64,000 nucleotides of DNA. Origin: Actinomycetospora endophytica. GTDB taxonomy: Bacteria; Actinomycetota; Actinomycetes; Mycobacteriales; Pseudonocardiaceae. Numbering within the stretch: the stretch's first letter is position 1; every line of letters starts with the position of its first letter. The DNA lies in contig NZ_JAJNDB010000001.1 in NCBI RefSeq assembly GCF_021026375.1, forward strand, positions 372,001 to 436,000, written 5' to 3'. Below are positions 34,068-41,872 of the stretch, one piece after another. The translations under genes and the position numbers were made by a program. The notes beneath the pieces are model-generated. The model did no database searches. It had not been told where the DNA came from and saw nothing but the letters and a program-made list of their open reading frames with translations.

Positions 34068-35399
34068 TCACGCCGCGACGAGCGCTCCCCGCAGGGTCGC
34101 CGCGAGCTCGTCGCGATCCGGTCCCTCGGCCCGCGGCGGACGCCACCCGCTGCGATAGACCGCCGCCGCGAGCGGCTCCACGTCGTCGAGGCACTCCGGC
34201 CCGGCGAGCATCGCGAGATACGGCGGGAGCGCGCGGCCGATCGTCGGGTCCACCTGGGCGGCCGCCATGACGAGATCGGACGGGAGCCGCCGGGTGAGGT
34301 CGACGTCGAGCCCGTCCCACCGGTCGAGCATCGCGGCGTCCATGCGGACGTGATCGGTGACCCACGGCCGCATCTGCGCCTCGCACCACGCGTCGAACGG
34401 CTCCCCGACGGACGAGGGATCGACGCCGTCGTCGAGCAGCCGCAGCACCTCGCGGGCCTGCAGCAGCGAGGTCGTGATGCCGCGGCCGAACATCGGCGTC
34501 GTCGTGGCGACGGCGTCACCGACGGCCACGAACCCGCGGCGGACGCCGCCGTCCGGGGCCGCCTGACCGCGGTAGTGGTTGAGCAGCGCGCCGCCGGCGA
34601 AGACCGGGGTGATCGGCTCGGAGCGGTCCGGGTCGGTCCAGGCGTCGAGGCCGGGGACGGCGCGGCACGCGGCCTCGAAGGCCGCCTCGTGGCGGAGCAG
34701 GGCGAGGTCGGGGTCGGCGGTCGGGCGCACGACCAGCACCGAGAACACGCCGCGCTCGTGGCGGAAGACGATCACCTGGTAGCCGCCGAGGTCGGCCTGC
34801 CAGGCCAGCGGGTTCGTCATCGGGCCCGGGTCGGCGCCGGGCCGGAGCCGGTACTGCCGGTCGACGTAGGCGATGCCGGTCCGCCCGGTGAGCGTGGGCG
34901 CGGCCCGCAGCGCACGGGTCGCCCGGCCGGCGCGGCCGGAGGCGTCGATGACGAGGTCGGCGGGCAGGTCGTCGCCGTCGACGCGCAGCCCCGTCGCGGC
35001 ACCGGTCTCGTCCAGGGTCACCGCGTCGACGTGGCCGCGGCGCAGCGTGAACCCCGGGGTCCCGACGACCGCGGCCCGCAGCGCCCGTTCGAAGGTCTCC
35101 CGCCGGGAGCGCATGCCGCCGGGCATGCGCCCGCCGTCGGGCAGCGTGAAGGTGATCGGTTCGGCCCCGGCCGCGAGCCACCCGTCGTAGGCCTCCGGGA
35201 TCTCGGCCTGCAGCGCCTCGCCGATCTGCGGGCGGAAGCCGTGGGCGTGGTGGAACTGCATGACGCCGCGGCGCTCCCACCCGCCGTCGGGACCGGGCCC
35301 GGCGTCGCGGTCGACCGCGGCGACCCGGTGCCCCCGATGGGCCAGCGCCGCGCCGAGGAAGAGTCCCGTCGGGCCGGCCCCGACGATCGCGACGTGCAT
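34068..35399 (-). CDS. FAD-dependent oxidoreductase/monooxygenase
   Basis: 443 residues. GAGPTGLFLGAALAHRGHRV gives the N-terminal FAD-binding fold, GWERRGVMQFHHAHGFRPQI and the DG-like VIDASGRAGRATRA follow, and a GD motif appears as GFVAVGDAVATTTPMFGRGI. Overall resemblance is to flavoprotein hydroxylases and geranylgeranyl-reductase-like proteins. The motif around residues 45-60 (Gln-Phe-His-His-Ala-His) replaces the usual NADPH-contact motif. Divergent from a TetR gene with a palindrome between them, a common repressor/enzyme pairing. Substrate unknown. Confidence 0.82.
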   Translation of the reverse strand: MHVAIVGAGPTGLFLGAALAHRGHRVAAVDRDAGPGPDGGWERRGVMQFHHAHGFRPQIGEALQAEIPEAYDGWLAAGAEPITFTLPDGGRMPGGMRSRRETFERALRAAVVGTPGFTLRRGHVDAVTLDETGAATGLRVDGDDLPADLVIDASGRAGRATRALRAAPTLTGRTGIAYVDRQYRLRPGADPGPMTNPLAWQADLGGYQVIVFRHERGVFSVLVVRPTADPDLALLRHEAAFEAACRAVPGLDAWTDPDRSEPITPVFAGGALLNHYRGQAAPDGGVRRGFVAVGDAVATTTPMFGRGITTSLLQAREVLRLLDDGVDPSSVGEPFDAWCEAQMRPWVTDHVRMDAAMLDRWDGLDVDLTRRLPSDLVMAAAQVDPTIGRALPPYLAMLAGPECLDDVEPLAAAVYRSGWRPPRAEGPDRDELAATLRGALVAA

Positions 35400-35420
35400 G
35401 CCGACCTCCGGTGCTATTTT

Positions 35421-35441
35421 GATTGCACCGAGAGTGCAGTC
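35421..35441. promoter_or_regulatory. palindromic TetR operator candidate
   Basis: GATTGCAC-CGAGA-GTGCAGTC: eight-base arms with one mismatch between the divergent flavoprotein and TetR genes, beside an AT-rich CTATTTT that could be a -10 element for the flavoprotein gene. Likely target of the adjacent TetR regulator. Confidence 0.55.
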
Positions 35442-35477
35442 GATTCACGGGCCCGTCAAGACACGGGGAGGTCACCG

Positions 35478-36155
35478 ATGCACGAGACACCACAGCGTCG
35501 CCCGTACCGCTCCGACCTGCGCGCCCGGCAGGCCCGCGAGACCCGCCGAGCCGTCGTCGATGCGGCGACCCGGCTCTTCGTCGCCCGGGGCTACGCGGAC
35601 ACCACGCTCGACGCGGTCGCGAGCGCCGCCGGGGTGAGCCGGCGGACCGTCGTGAACGCCGTCGGCGGCAAGGCGGCGCTGCTCTCGGCGGCCTGGGACG
35701 TCTCGCTCGTCGGCGACGACGAGCCGGTGGCGATGGCCGACCGGCCGGCCGTGCACGCGATCCTGGCGAGTACCGATCCCGCCGAGTCGTTCCGGCTCTG
35801 GGCGGAGATGACCGTCGACGTCCTGGCCCGCGCGGCACCGATCGGCCGGGCACTGGAGGCCGCGGCGGACGTCGACGGTGACGCGGCGGCGCTGCTCGCG
35901 AAGGCCGACGCCGGCCGCCTCGAGGGGGCGCGCGCGTTCGCACGGCACCTCGCCTCGATCGGCGGACTGGGTGCGACGGTCGACGAGGCCGGCGACGCCT
36001 TCTGGGCCCTCGGCGACGGCCGGCTCCACCGGCGGCTCGTCATCGAGCGCGGCTGGTCGACGACGGCGTTCGCGCGCTGGCTGGCGGCGCAGGCCACGGC
36101 CGCCGCGGGGCTCAGCCCGGATGCAGCCACAGCTCGACGGCCAGGGCGACGCTGA
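35478..36155 (+). CDS. TetR family regulator
   Basis: 225 residues from the ATG at 35478 with GGGGAGG upstream. N-terminal helix-turn-helix (TRRAVVDAATRLFVARGYAD, TLDAVASAAGVSRRTV, then VGGKAALLSAAWD) and a helical ligand-binding C-terminal domain rich in Ala/Asp. The usual Y-x-H/Y-F at the recognition helix end is V-V-N-A-V. Divergent from the flavoprotein gene, which it probably represses. Its last 44 bases overlap the convergent TauE-type gene, and the Arg/Pro-rich C-terminus may be a run-on into that gene. Confidence 0.85.
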   Translation: MHETPQRRPYRSDLRARQARETRRAVVDAATRLFVARGYADTTLDAVASAAGVSRRTVVNAVGGKAALLSAAWDVSLVGDDEPVAMADRPAVHAILASTDPAESFRLWAEMTVDVLARAAPIGRALEAAADVDGDAAALLAKADAGRLEGARAFARHLASIGGLGATVDEAGDAFWALGDGRLHRRLVIERGWSTTAFARWLAAQATAAAGLSPDAATARRPGRR

Positions 36156-36852
36156 GCGCGACGAGGGTCCAGCGCAGGACGGTGACGGGGACCCGCCGGG
36201 CGACCAGCGGCCCGAGCGTGCTCCCGCCCAGGGCGCCGATCGCGAGCGGGACGACGGCCCACCACTCGACCGGGGCGGTGAGCACGAGGACGCCGGCGGC
36301 GGCGATCGCGGTGGCCCCGACCAGGATGTTCTTGAGCGCGTTCGCCTGGGGCAGCCGCGCGTCGACGAAGATCAGGGCCGCCGTGAGCAGCAGGATCCCG
36401 GAGCCCGCCCCGAAGTAGCCGGCGTAGATCCCGACCGCGCCGATCGAGGGCCAGGTGAGGCGCGCGAGGCGCGGGTGACGGTCCCGGTGCCCGGTCAGCC
36501 ACGGTTGCAGAGCCAGCCCCGCGCCCGCCGCGAGCACGAGGAACGGGGCCACGTGGCCGAAGGCCCCGGGCGGGGTGACGACGAGCAGGAACGCCCCGAC
36601 GACGGCGCCGCCCGCGGCGACCGGCACGCCGCGGCGCAGCGCGGTGCCCATGGTCCGGAGCTCGCGGCGCGAGGTCAGCGAGGACCCGGGACCGCAGACG
36701 ACGAACGCGATGAGGTTCGCGACGTCGGCGGGCAGCGGCGGCAGGCCGGCCAGCAGCAGGGCCGGGTAGGACACCAGCGACGCGATCCCGCCGGCGGTGG
36801 CGACGGTGCCGGCGACCAGGCCGGCGACGACGAGGAGCCCGATCCGTTCCAC
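36112..36852 (-). CDS. TauE/SafE (TSUP) family exporter
   Basis: 246 residues with seven to eight hydrophobic helices. N-terminal GLVAGTVATAGGIASLVSYPALL and the second-half repeat YAGYFGAGSGILLLTAALIF match the two-repeat plan of the TauE/SafE family, which moves sulfonates, sulfite or other small organic acids. Divergent from the LysR regulator at 36924 across a 71-bp promoter gap, so the LysR protein is its probable controller. Three-prime end overlaps the TetR gene convergently. Confidence 0.85.
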   Translation of the reverse strand: MERIGLLVVAGLVAGTVATAGGIASLVSYPALLLAGLPPLPADVANLIAFVVCGPGSSLTSRRELRTMGTALRRGVPVAAGGAVVGAFLLVVTPPGAFGHVAPFLVLAAGAGLALQPWLTGHRDRHPRLARLTWPSIGAVGIYAGYFGAGSGILLLTAALIFVDARLPQANALKNILVGATAIAAAGVLVLTAPVEWWAVVPLAIGALGGSTLGPLVARRVPVTVLRWTLVALSVALAVELWLHPG

Positions 36853-36923
36853 GCCCCCGATCCTCGGTGGGTTCGGGACTCAACGAAAACGATTCTTCCT
36901 GCCGGCCTGCGTTAGTGTGGCTG

Positions 36924-37850
36924 ATGCAGCTCGATCCCCACCGCCTGCTGGTCCTGCGCGCGGTCCGCCGCACCGGCAGCATCCAGGCGGCCGCGACGGC
37001 CCTGCGCCTGACGCCGTCCGGGCTCTCCACCCACCTGACCCGGCTGGAGTCCGAGACCGGGCTGCGCCTGGTCGACCGCACCCGGCGGGGCGGCGGCCGG
37101 GCGGCCCGCCTCACCGACGCCGGGCTCGCGCTCGCCGGGCGGGCGGACTCGGTCGCCGGCGCGCTCGCCGAGGCCGAGCGGGAGGTCGACCGGCTGCGCG
37201 AGAGCGCCCACGGGGCGGTGCGCATCGGCGGGTTCGCGACCGCGCTCACCCGGCTCGCCGTGCCGGTGACCGTCGAGCTGTCGGTCAGCGATCCGGCGAT
37301 CCGCGCCGAGATCGTGGAGATCGACGAGCCCGAGGGACTCGACCGGCTCCGGCTCGGCGAGCTCGACCTGCTCCTGAGCCCACGGGAGGACGACGGCCCC
37401 GGCGCGCCCGCCGGCCTCGTCGAGGAGGACCTCTGCCGCGACCACTACCGGATCGTCGTGCCGGAACTGTGGGAGCGAGCGGGCGACCTCGACGACCTGC
37501 TCGCCGGGCCCTGGGTGACCTCGCCGCCCGACCACCCGACGAGCCGCATCCTCCAGCGCCTCCGCCTCGAGCGCGGGATCGCGCCCGGTCTCGCGCACGT
37601 CTGCACCGAGTCGCGCACCCGGCTCGCGCTGGTCGCGGCCGGCCTGGGCGCGGCCATCGTCCCGGACCTCACCCTCGCCGCGCTCCCGGTGGCCGGGGTG
37701 GCCGTGCACCCGGGGCCCGCCGGGATCGGCTCGCGGGTGATCACGGTGCTCGGTCCCGCCGACGGGCCGGCGTCGGCCGCCGCGGAGCGCTTCGCCCGGC
37801 ACCTGCGTCACGTCGCCGCGAGCGTGGCGCCCGGCGAGCGTCATCGATGA
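36924..37850 (+). CDS. LysR family regulator
   Basis: 308 residues from the ATG at 36924; an upstream in-frame start would run into the promoter gap. N-terminal winged helix-turn-helix (LLVLRAVRRTGSIQAAATAL, LTPSGLSTHLTRLESETGLRL) followed by a periplasmic-binding-like effector domain (VRIGGFATALTRLAVPVT, DLLLSPRED, RLALVAAGLGAAIVPDLTLA). Divergent from the TauE-type exporter, the classical LysR arrangement. The PPOX gene follows after ten bases and may be co-transcribed. Inducer unknown. Confidence 0.88.
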   Translation: MQLDPHRLLVLRAVRRTGSIQAAATALRLTPSGLSTHLTRLESETGLRLVDRTRRGGGRAARLTDAGLALAGRADSVAGALAEAEREVDRLRESAHGAVRIGGFATALTRLAVPVTVELSVSDPAIRAEIVEIDEPEGLDRLRLGELDLLLSPREDDGPGAPAGLVEEDLCRDHYRIVVPELWERAGDLDDLLAGPWVTSPPDHPTSRILQRLRLERGIAPGLAHVCTESRTRLALVAAGLGAAIVPDLTLAALPVAGVAVHPGPAGIGSRVITVLGPADGPASAAAERFARHLRHVAASVAPGERHR

Positions 37851-37860
37851 GGATCGGGGC

Positions 37861-38286
37861 ATGACCACACGCGCCGAGGACGACGCCCTGCTCGCCACCA
37901 GCCGGCTCGGGGTGCTGGCCACCATCAAGGCGAGCGGGCTCCCGCAGCTCTCCCCGATCACGCCCTTCTACGACGCCGACGCGGGCACGCTGATGATCTC
38001 GATGACCGAGGGCCGGGCCAAGACCGCGAACCTGCGCCGCGATCCCCGCGCGGCGGTGGAGGTCACCTCGTCCGACGGCCGGGCCTGGGCCACCGCCGAG
38101 GGACCGGTGACGCTCACCGGCCCGGGCACCGACCCGCAGGGCCCGGAGGTCGAGGCGCTCGTGGCCTACTACCGCGCCGCCGCGGGCGAGCACCCGGACT
38201 GGGACGAGTACCGCGCGACGATGGTCGCCGACCGCCGCGTGCTCATGACGATGACCGTCCAGCGGGTCTACGGCGAGCGCATCTGA
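37861..38286 (+). CDS. PPOX-class F420/FMN-dependent oxidoreductase
   Basis: 141 residues, split beta-barrel flavin-binding fold. Typical start (LLATSRLGVLATIKASGLPQ, SPITPFYDADAGTLMISMTE), then KTANLRRDPRAAVEVTSSDG and VAYYRAAAGEHPDWDEYRA. Such small proteins in actinomycetes (Rv1155-like) bind F420 or FMN and reduce varied substrates. Position directly after the LysR gene suggests co-transcription. Followed by a GC-rich hairpin and a convergent acyl-CoA dehydrogenase. Confidence 0.85.
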   Translation: MTTRAEDDALLATSRLGVLATIKASGLPQLSPITPFYDADAGTLMISMTEGRAKTANLRRDPRAAVEVTSSDGRAWATAEGPVTLTGPGTDPQGPEVEALVAYYRAAAGEHPDWDEYRATMVADRRVLMTMTVQRVYGERI

Positions 38287-38293
38287 GCACGAC

Positions 38294-38328
38294 GGCGCGG
38301 CCGCGGCGGGATCCGCCGCGACCGCGCC
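38294..38328. terminator. GC-rich bidirectional terminator hairpin
   Basis: Sixteen-base arms 38294-38309 and 38313-38328 (GGCGCGGCCGCGGCGG and its near-complement, one mismatch) with a three-base loop, between convergent PPOX and acyl-CoA dehydrogenase genes. Confidence 0.7.
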
Positions 38329-38337
38329 CGCAGCTCG

Positions 38338-39648
38338 TCAGCTCACCACGGTGTCGATCGCCTCGTGGTGCTTCTCGAACTTGACGTAGTCGTCCTCCAT
38401 GATCGCCCGCGGGTTGAACATCGGGTCGGCCAGGAGCCCGTGCACCCGACGGCGCTGCATGCCCATGTTGCCGCCGTCGTAGATCGGCAGGACCGCGGCC
38501 TCGCGCAGGATCTTCCCGAAGCCGTTCTTGGTCTCCAGGCTGTTCACGCCGACGATCTGCATGCACTTGTACACGCAGTCGAACATCATCTCGGTGACCT
38601 GGATCTTGTTCATCGCGCCGACCAGTTCGGCGTGCTGGTCGTGCTTGTCGAGGTAGTCCGCGGCCCGCCAGGAGAAGTAGCGGCCCATCTCGATCTTGGA
38701 CGCGACGTCGCCGAGGACGTAGCCGACGTTCTGGAACCCGATGATCGGCTTGACCGCGCCCGCGGTGTTGCCGCGGGCGAAGTCGAGCGCCATCTCGTAG
38801 GCCGCGCGGGCCATGCCGACCGCGGCGATCGCGGCCACCGGCCCCGACCAGGCGAAGTTGCGGTTGATGACGAGGTCGCCGTTGGCCTCGGCGCCGGGCA
38901 GCAGGTTCGCCGCCGGGATGCGGGCGTTCTCGAAGACGATCTCCGCGTTCGAGGCGAGCCGGTGACCGACCTTGTCCAGGTGGCGGTAGGTGACGCCCGG
39001 GGTGCCGCGTTCGAGCACGAGCGCCGAGAGCCCCTCGGTGCCGCCCTTCTCCGAGTCGGTCCGGACGATCAGCGTCCCGGCGTTGACGCCCTGCTCGTCC
39101 CAGCCCGCCGAGGACGGCCAGTACTTGCGGCCGTTGACGACGAAGTGGTCGCCGTCGCGGACAGCGGTCAGCCCGACGCCCGCCGGCCGCGGGAGCGGGA
39201 TGTCGAAGTTCGCGGTCCCGGACGGGTTGCCCGGCGGCTCGCTCGCGGTCCAGCCGCCCAGGTACTCGCCGGTCGGGTCGGACGTCGCGGCGCCGAGGAA
39301 GCGCTGCTTCTGCTCCTCGGAGCCGTACCAGGCGACCGGCATGAGGCCGAGGCCGTTGCAGAGGACCGTGCAGGCGAACCCGGGGTCGACGACGCAGATC
39401 TCCTCGGCGGCGATCACCAGGTCCACGCACGAGACGCCCCCGCCGCCGTACGCGGCCGGGAGCATGCACATCGCGATGCCCGCCTTGTAGGACTCGATGT
39501 ACGCGGGCTTGGTCAGCTGGAACCCCATGAGCGGGTCCGGCTCGGCGTCCGCCACGGCCACCACGGGCTTGAGCACGTTCTCGGCGAACGCCCGGACCTC
39601 GTACTGGAGCTTCTTCTGCTCGTCGGACATCGTGAAGTTGATGGTCAT
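38338..39648 (-). CDS. acyl-CoA dehydrogenase family protein, copy 1
   Basis: 436 residues from the ATG at 39646-39648 with GGGAGG six bases upstream. Acyl-CoA dehydrogenase fold: N-terminal helices, a beta domain with SGTANFDIPLPRPAG and WPSSAGWDEQGV, then FAD contacts and the C-terminal helices. At the catalytic position the family's Y-E-G-T becomes Y-D-G-G (IYDGGNMGMQRR, Asp391). It has an unusually similar paralogue at 40565, which shares this change. Divergent from the Rrf2 gene over a 368-bp region. Probable role: desaturation of a small acyl-CoA. Confidence 0.85.
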   Translation of the reverse strand: MTINFTMSDEQKKLQYEVRAFAENVLKPVVAVADAEPDPLMGFQLTKPAYIESYKAGIAMCMLPAAYGGGGVSCVDLVIAAEEICVVDPGFACTVLCNGLGLMPVAWYGSEEQKQRFLGAATSDPTGEYLGGWTASEPPGNPSGTANFDIPLPRPAGVGLTAVRDGDHFVVNGRKYWPSSAGWDEQGVNAGTLIVRTDSEKGGTEGLSALVLERGTPGVTYRHLDKVGHRLASNAEIVFENARIPAANLLPGAEANGDLVINRNFAWSGPVAAIAAVGMARAAYEMALDFARGNTAGAVKPIIGFQNVGYVLGDVASKIEMGRYFSWRAADYLDKHDQHAELVGAMNKIQVTEMMFDCVYKCMQIVGVNSLETKNGFGKILREAAVLPIYDGGNMGMQRRRVHGLLADPMFNPRAIMEDDYVKFEKHHEAIDTVVS

Positions 39649-40016
39649 GGACGACCTCCCGATACCTCGGTGCGAAATCCCGCCACGGCCGCGGAGCGAG
39701 ATCAGTGGTATCTGGCATGCAGGTTCTGCGAGCCGCATCGGCCAGGGCTCCGGAGCCTGCTGGAGCGTCGGCCCGCTCGTGAAGCACCCGGGCACGAGCG
39801 GTACGAGATGCGTCACGACCGGCGCGAACCCCGCCGCGACCCCCGCGGTGGAGCCTTGCCGTGCCCCGTCGTCGTAACTAGCATCTGCCGTACTCATTTG
39901 GCCGCCGGGAGCTGGGTGGTGACTCGGATGCACCCTCGGGCCCCACCGCGTGCGGACCTTCCCGTCGTCACCGGCAGACAGCGTCCGGCCCGGCCCCGAA
40001 TCGAGACGAGCCGACC
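39649..40016. promoter_or_regulatory. divergent promoter region (368 bp) with repeated 15-mer
   Basis: No gene seen. Two related 15-mers, TGGTATCTGGCATGC (39706-39720) and TAGCATCTGCCGTAC (39879-39893), agree at 10 of 15 positions, and all but one of the differences are transitions. The GCATCT/GTATCT core resembles half-sites bound by NsrR-type Rrf2 repressors. One lies near each divergent gene, so they are candidate operators of the Rrf2 protein encoded here. Confidence 0.4.
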
Positions 40017-40466
40017 ATGAGGCACACCGCCCACGCCGACTACGCGCTGCGCGTGCTGCTGTACCTGCGGGTGGCCCCGGGGCGGCAGGGATCCGTCGCG
40101 GAGATCGCCGAGGCCCACCACATCTCCCGCAACCACCTCGTCAAGGTCGTCCAACGGCTGGCCGGCGCCGGCATCGTGACGACCGCGCGGGGCCGCGGCG
40201 GGGGCGTCCGGCTCGAGCGGGATCCCGCCGGCATCACGGTGGGCGACGTGATGCGGACGATGGAGAACGACTTCGCCGTCGTCGAGTGCCTCGGTCCGGC
40301 CCGCTTCTGCCGGGTCGCCGGGGTGTGCGGCGGCCGGGACGTCTTCGCCCGGGCGCTCGACGCGTACTTCGCCGTCCTCGACGAGGCCACCCTCGAGGAC
40401 ATCGCCGCCAACGACCAGGGCCTGCGTGGCGCGCTGCGACTGATCAACGGCCCGGGCGGGCGCTGA
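40017..40466 (+). CDS. Rrf2 family iron-sulfur regulator (NsrR-like)
   Basis: 149 residues. Winged helix with TAHADYALRVLLYLRVAPG, VAEIAEAHHISRNHLVKVVQ, GIVTTARGRGGGVRL, then the Rrf2 cysteine cluster C91-x6-C98-x5-C104, which would hold an iron-sulfur cluster. This spacing and the HHISRNHLVKV recognition helix match the NO-sensing NsrR group. Its targets would normally be flavohaemoglobin or similar, but here it sits between two paralogous acyl-CoA dehydrogenase genes and probably controls them in response to NO or redox stress. Confidence 0.85.
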   Translation: MRHTAHADYALRVLLYLRVAPGRQGSVAEIAEAHHISRNHLVKVVQRLAGAGIVTTARGRGGGVRLERDPAGITVGDVMRTMENDFAVVECLGPARFCRVAGVCGGRDVFARALDAYFAVLDEATLEDIAANDQGLRGALRLINGPGGR

Positions 40467-40564
40467 CGGGGAGCGGCCCCGTCGACCCGCACCATCCATC
40501 GGCCAACGGGGGCCGGCGCTGACGTTCCCCAGCCGCGTCGGGCGGCTGCGGAGGAGGAAGCATC

Positions 40565-41872
40565 GTGCCCATCGACTTCGATCTGACGCCCGAGCAGCAC
40601 AAGCTCAAGGACGTCGCCCGGGAGTTCGCGCTGGAGGTGCTCCGGCCGGCGGCCGAGTACGCGGACCGGCTCCCGGATGCGCAGGACGCCTTCCGCGCGA
40701 TGCGCCCGGTCTACGCCGAGGCCGCCGCCCTCGGGTACCCGGCGATGTTCCTGCCGCGCGATTACGGCGGCGGGGGCGCCTCCAACGTCGACTTCCTCCT
40801 CGCGATCGAGGAGCTCTGCGCCGTGGACCCGGGATTCCCGACCGTGCTGCTGGTCAACGGGCTCGCGCTGCTCCCGCTGCTGTGGTTCGGCAGCGACGAC
40901 CAGCGCGACACCTGGCTCCCGCGGGCCGCGGCGGACACCACGGGCGACTTCCTCGCCGGATGGGTGGTCAGCGAGCGCGGCGGGACGGCCAACTTCGACC
41001 ACCCCAGCCCGCAGGCCGGGATCCAACTGGTCGCCGACCGGCGTCCGGGCGGCGACTACGTGCTCAACGGCGAGAAGCACTGGCCCTGCAACGCCGGTGG
41101 CTGGGACCTGCAGGGAGCCGACGTCAACGTGTGCGTCGTGCGCACCGACCGCGCGAAGGGCGGCAAGGAGGCGCTCAGCGCGGTGGTCGTGGAGCGCGGG
41201 ACGCCGGGGGTGAGCTACGAGGTCATCGACAAGATGGCCCACCGGACCTGCCAGAACGTCACCATGACCTTCCGCAACGTGCGGGTGCCGGAGGACGCCC
41301 TGCTCGCGCGCGGCGACGGGGACCTGCTCGTCAACCGGAACTTCACCTGGTCGGCGCCGATCGCGAGCATCGCGGCCGTCGCGGTCGCCCGGGGCGCCTA
41401 CGAGTTCGCGCTCAAGTGGGCGCGGACCTACACCGGCGCCGGCTCGGGGCCGATCATCAACCACCAGGCCGTCGGGAATTTGCTCACCGAGGTGGCCGCG
41501 AAGATCGAGGCCGGCCGCTATCTCTGCTGGAAGGCCGCCCACTACCTGGACCGGCACCCCGGCGAGGGGCACGCGCTGGGCGGCATGAACAAGACCTTCT
41601 GCGGCGACCTGATGCAGAGCGTCGTCTTCGACTGCATGCGCATCGTCGGGGTCAACGCCCTGGACCGGAAGTTCCCGATGGAGAAGGCCTACCGGGAGTC
41701 GATGGTCTTCCCCCTCTACGACGCCGGGAACCTGGCGATGCAGCGCCGACGGTCCTGGGGCGTGATGGCCGACCCGTCGTTCACCCCGGACGTGTTCGCC
41801 GACGGCCGGCCGCTCGCCTTCACCCGGGCCATGGAGGGCTACGGGACCGTCTCGGACGTCGACGGGCGATGA
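40565..41872 (+). CDS. acyl-CoA dehydrogenase family protein, copy 2
   Basis: 435 residues, GTG start with GGAGGAAG upstream. Closely parallels copy 1 in length, order and motifs (FDLTPEQHKLKDVAREFALE at the start, GTANFDHPSPQAGIQLV, MNKTFCGDLMQSV, CMRIVGVNALD). The catalytic position again carries Asp: LYDAGNLAMQRRR (Asp386) in place of Y-E-G-T. Translationally coupled to the GAF-LytTR regulator (ATGA). Duplication around a shared regulator and shared substitution suggest two substrates or a heteromeric enzyme. Confidence 0.85.
   Translation: MPIDFDLTPEQHKLKDVAREFALEVLRPAAEYADRLPDAQDAFRAMRPVYAEAAALGYPAMFLPRDYGGGGASNVDFLLAIEELCAVDPGFPTVLLVNGLALLPLLWFGSDDQRDTWLPRAAADTTGDFLAGWVVSERGGTANFDHPSPQAGIQLVADRRPGGDYVLNGEKHWPCNAGGWDLQGADVNVCVVRTDRAKGGKEALSAVVVERGTPGVSYEVIDKMAHRTCQNVTMTFRNVRVPEDALLARGDGDLLVNRNFTWSAPIASIAAVAVARGAYEFALKWARTYTGAGSGPIINHQAVGNLLTEVAAKIEAGRYLCWKAAHYLDRHPGEGHALGGMNKTFCGDLMQSVVFDCMRIVGVNALDRKFPMEKAYRESMVFPLYDAGNLAMQRRRSWGVMADPSFTPDVFADGRPLAFTRAMEGYGTVSDVDGR

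Noticed and set aside
32937..35477. Long 5' extension of the TetR frame (up to 1072 codons)
   Set aside because: The extension is antisense to the thiolase and flavoprotein genes; the TetR gene begins at 35478 with a good ribosome binding site.
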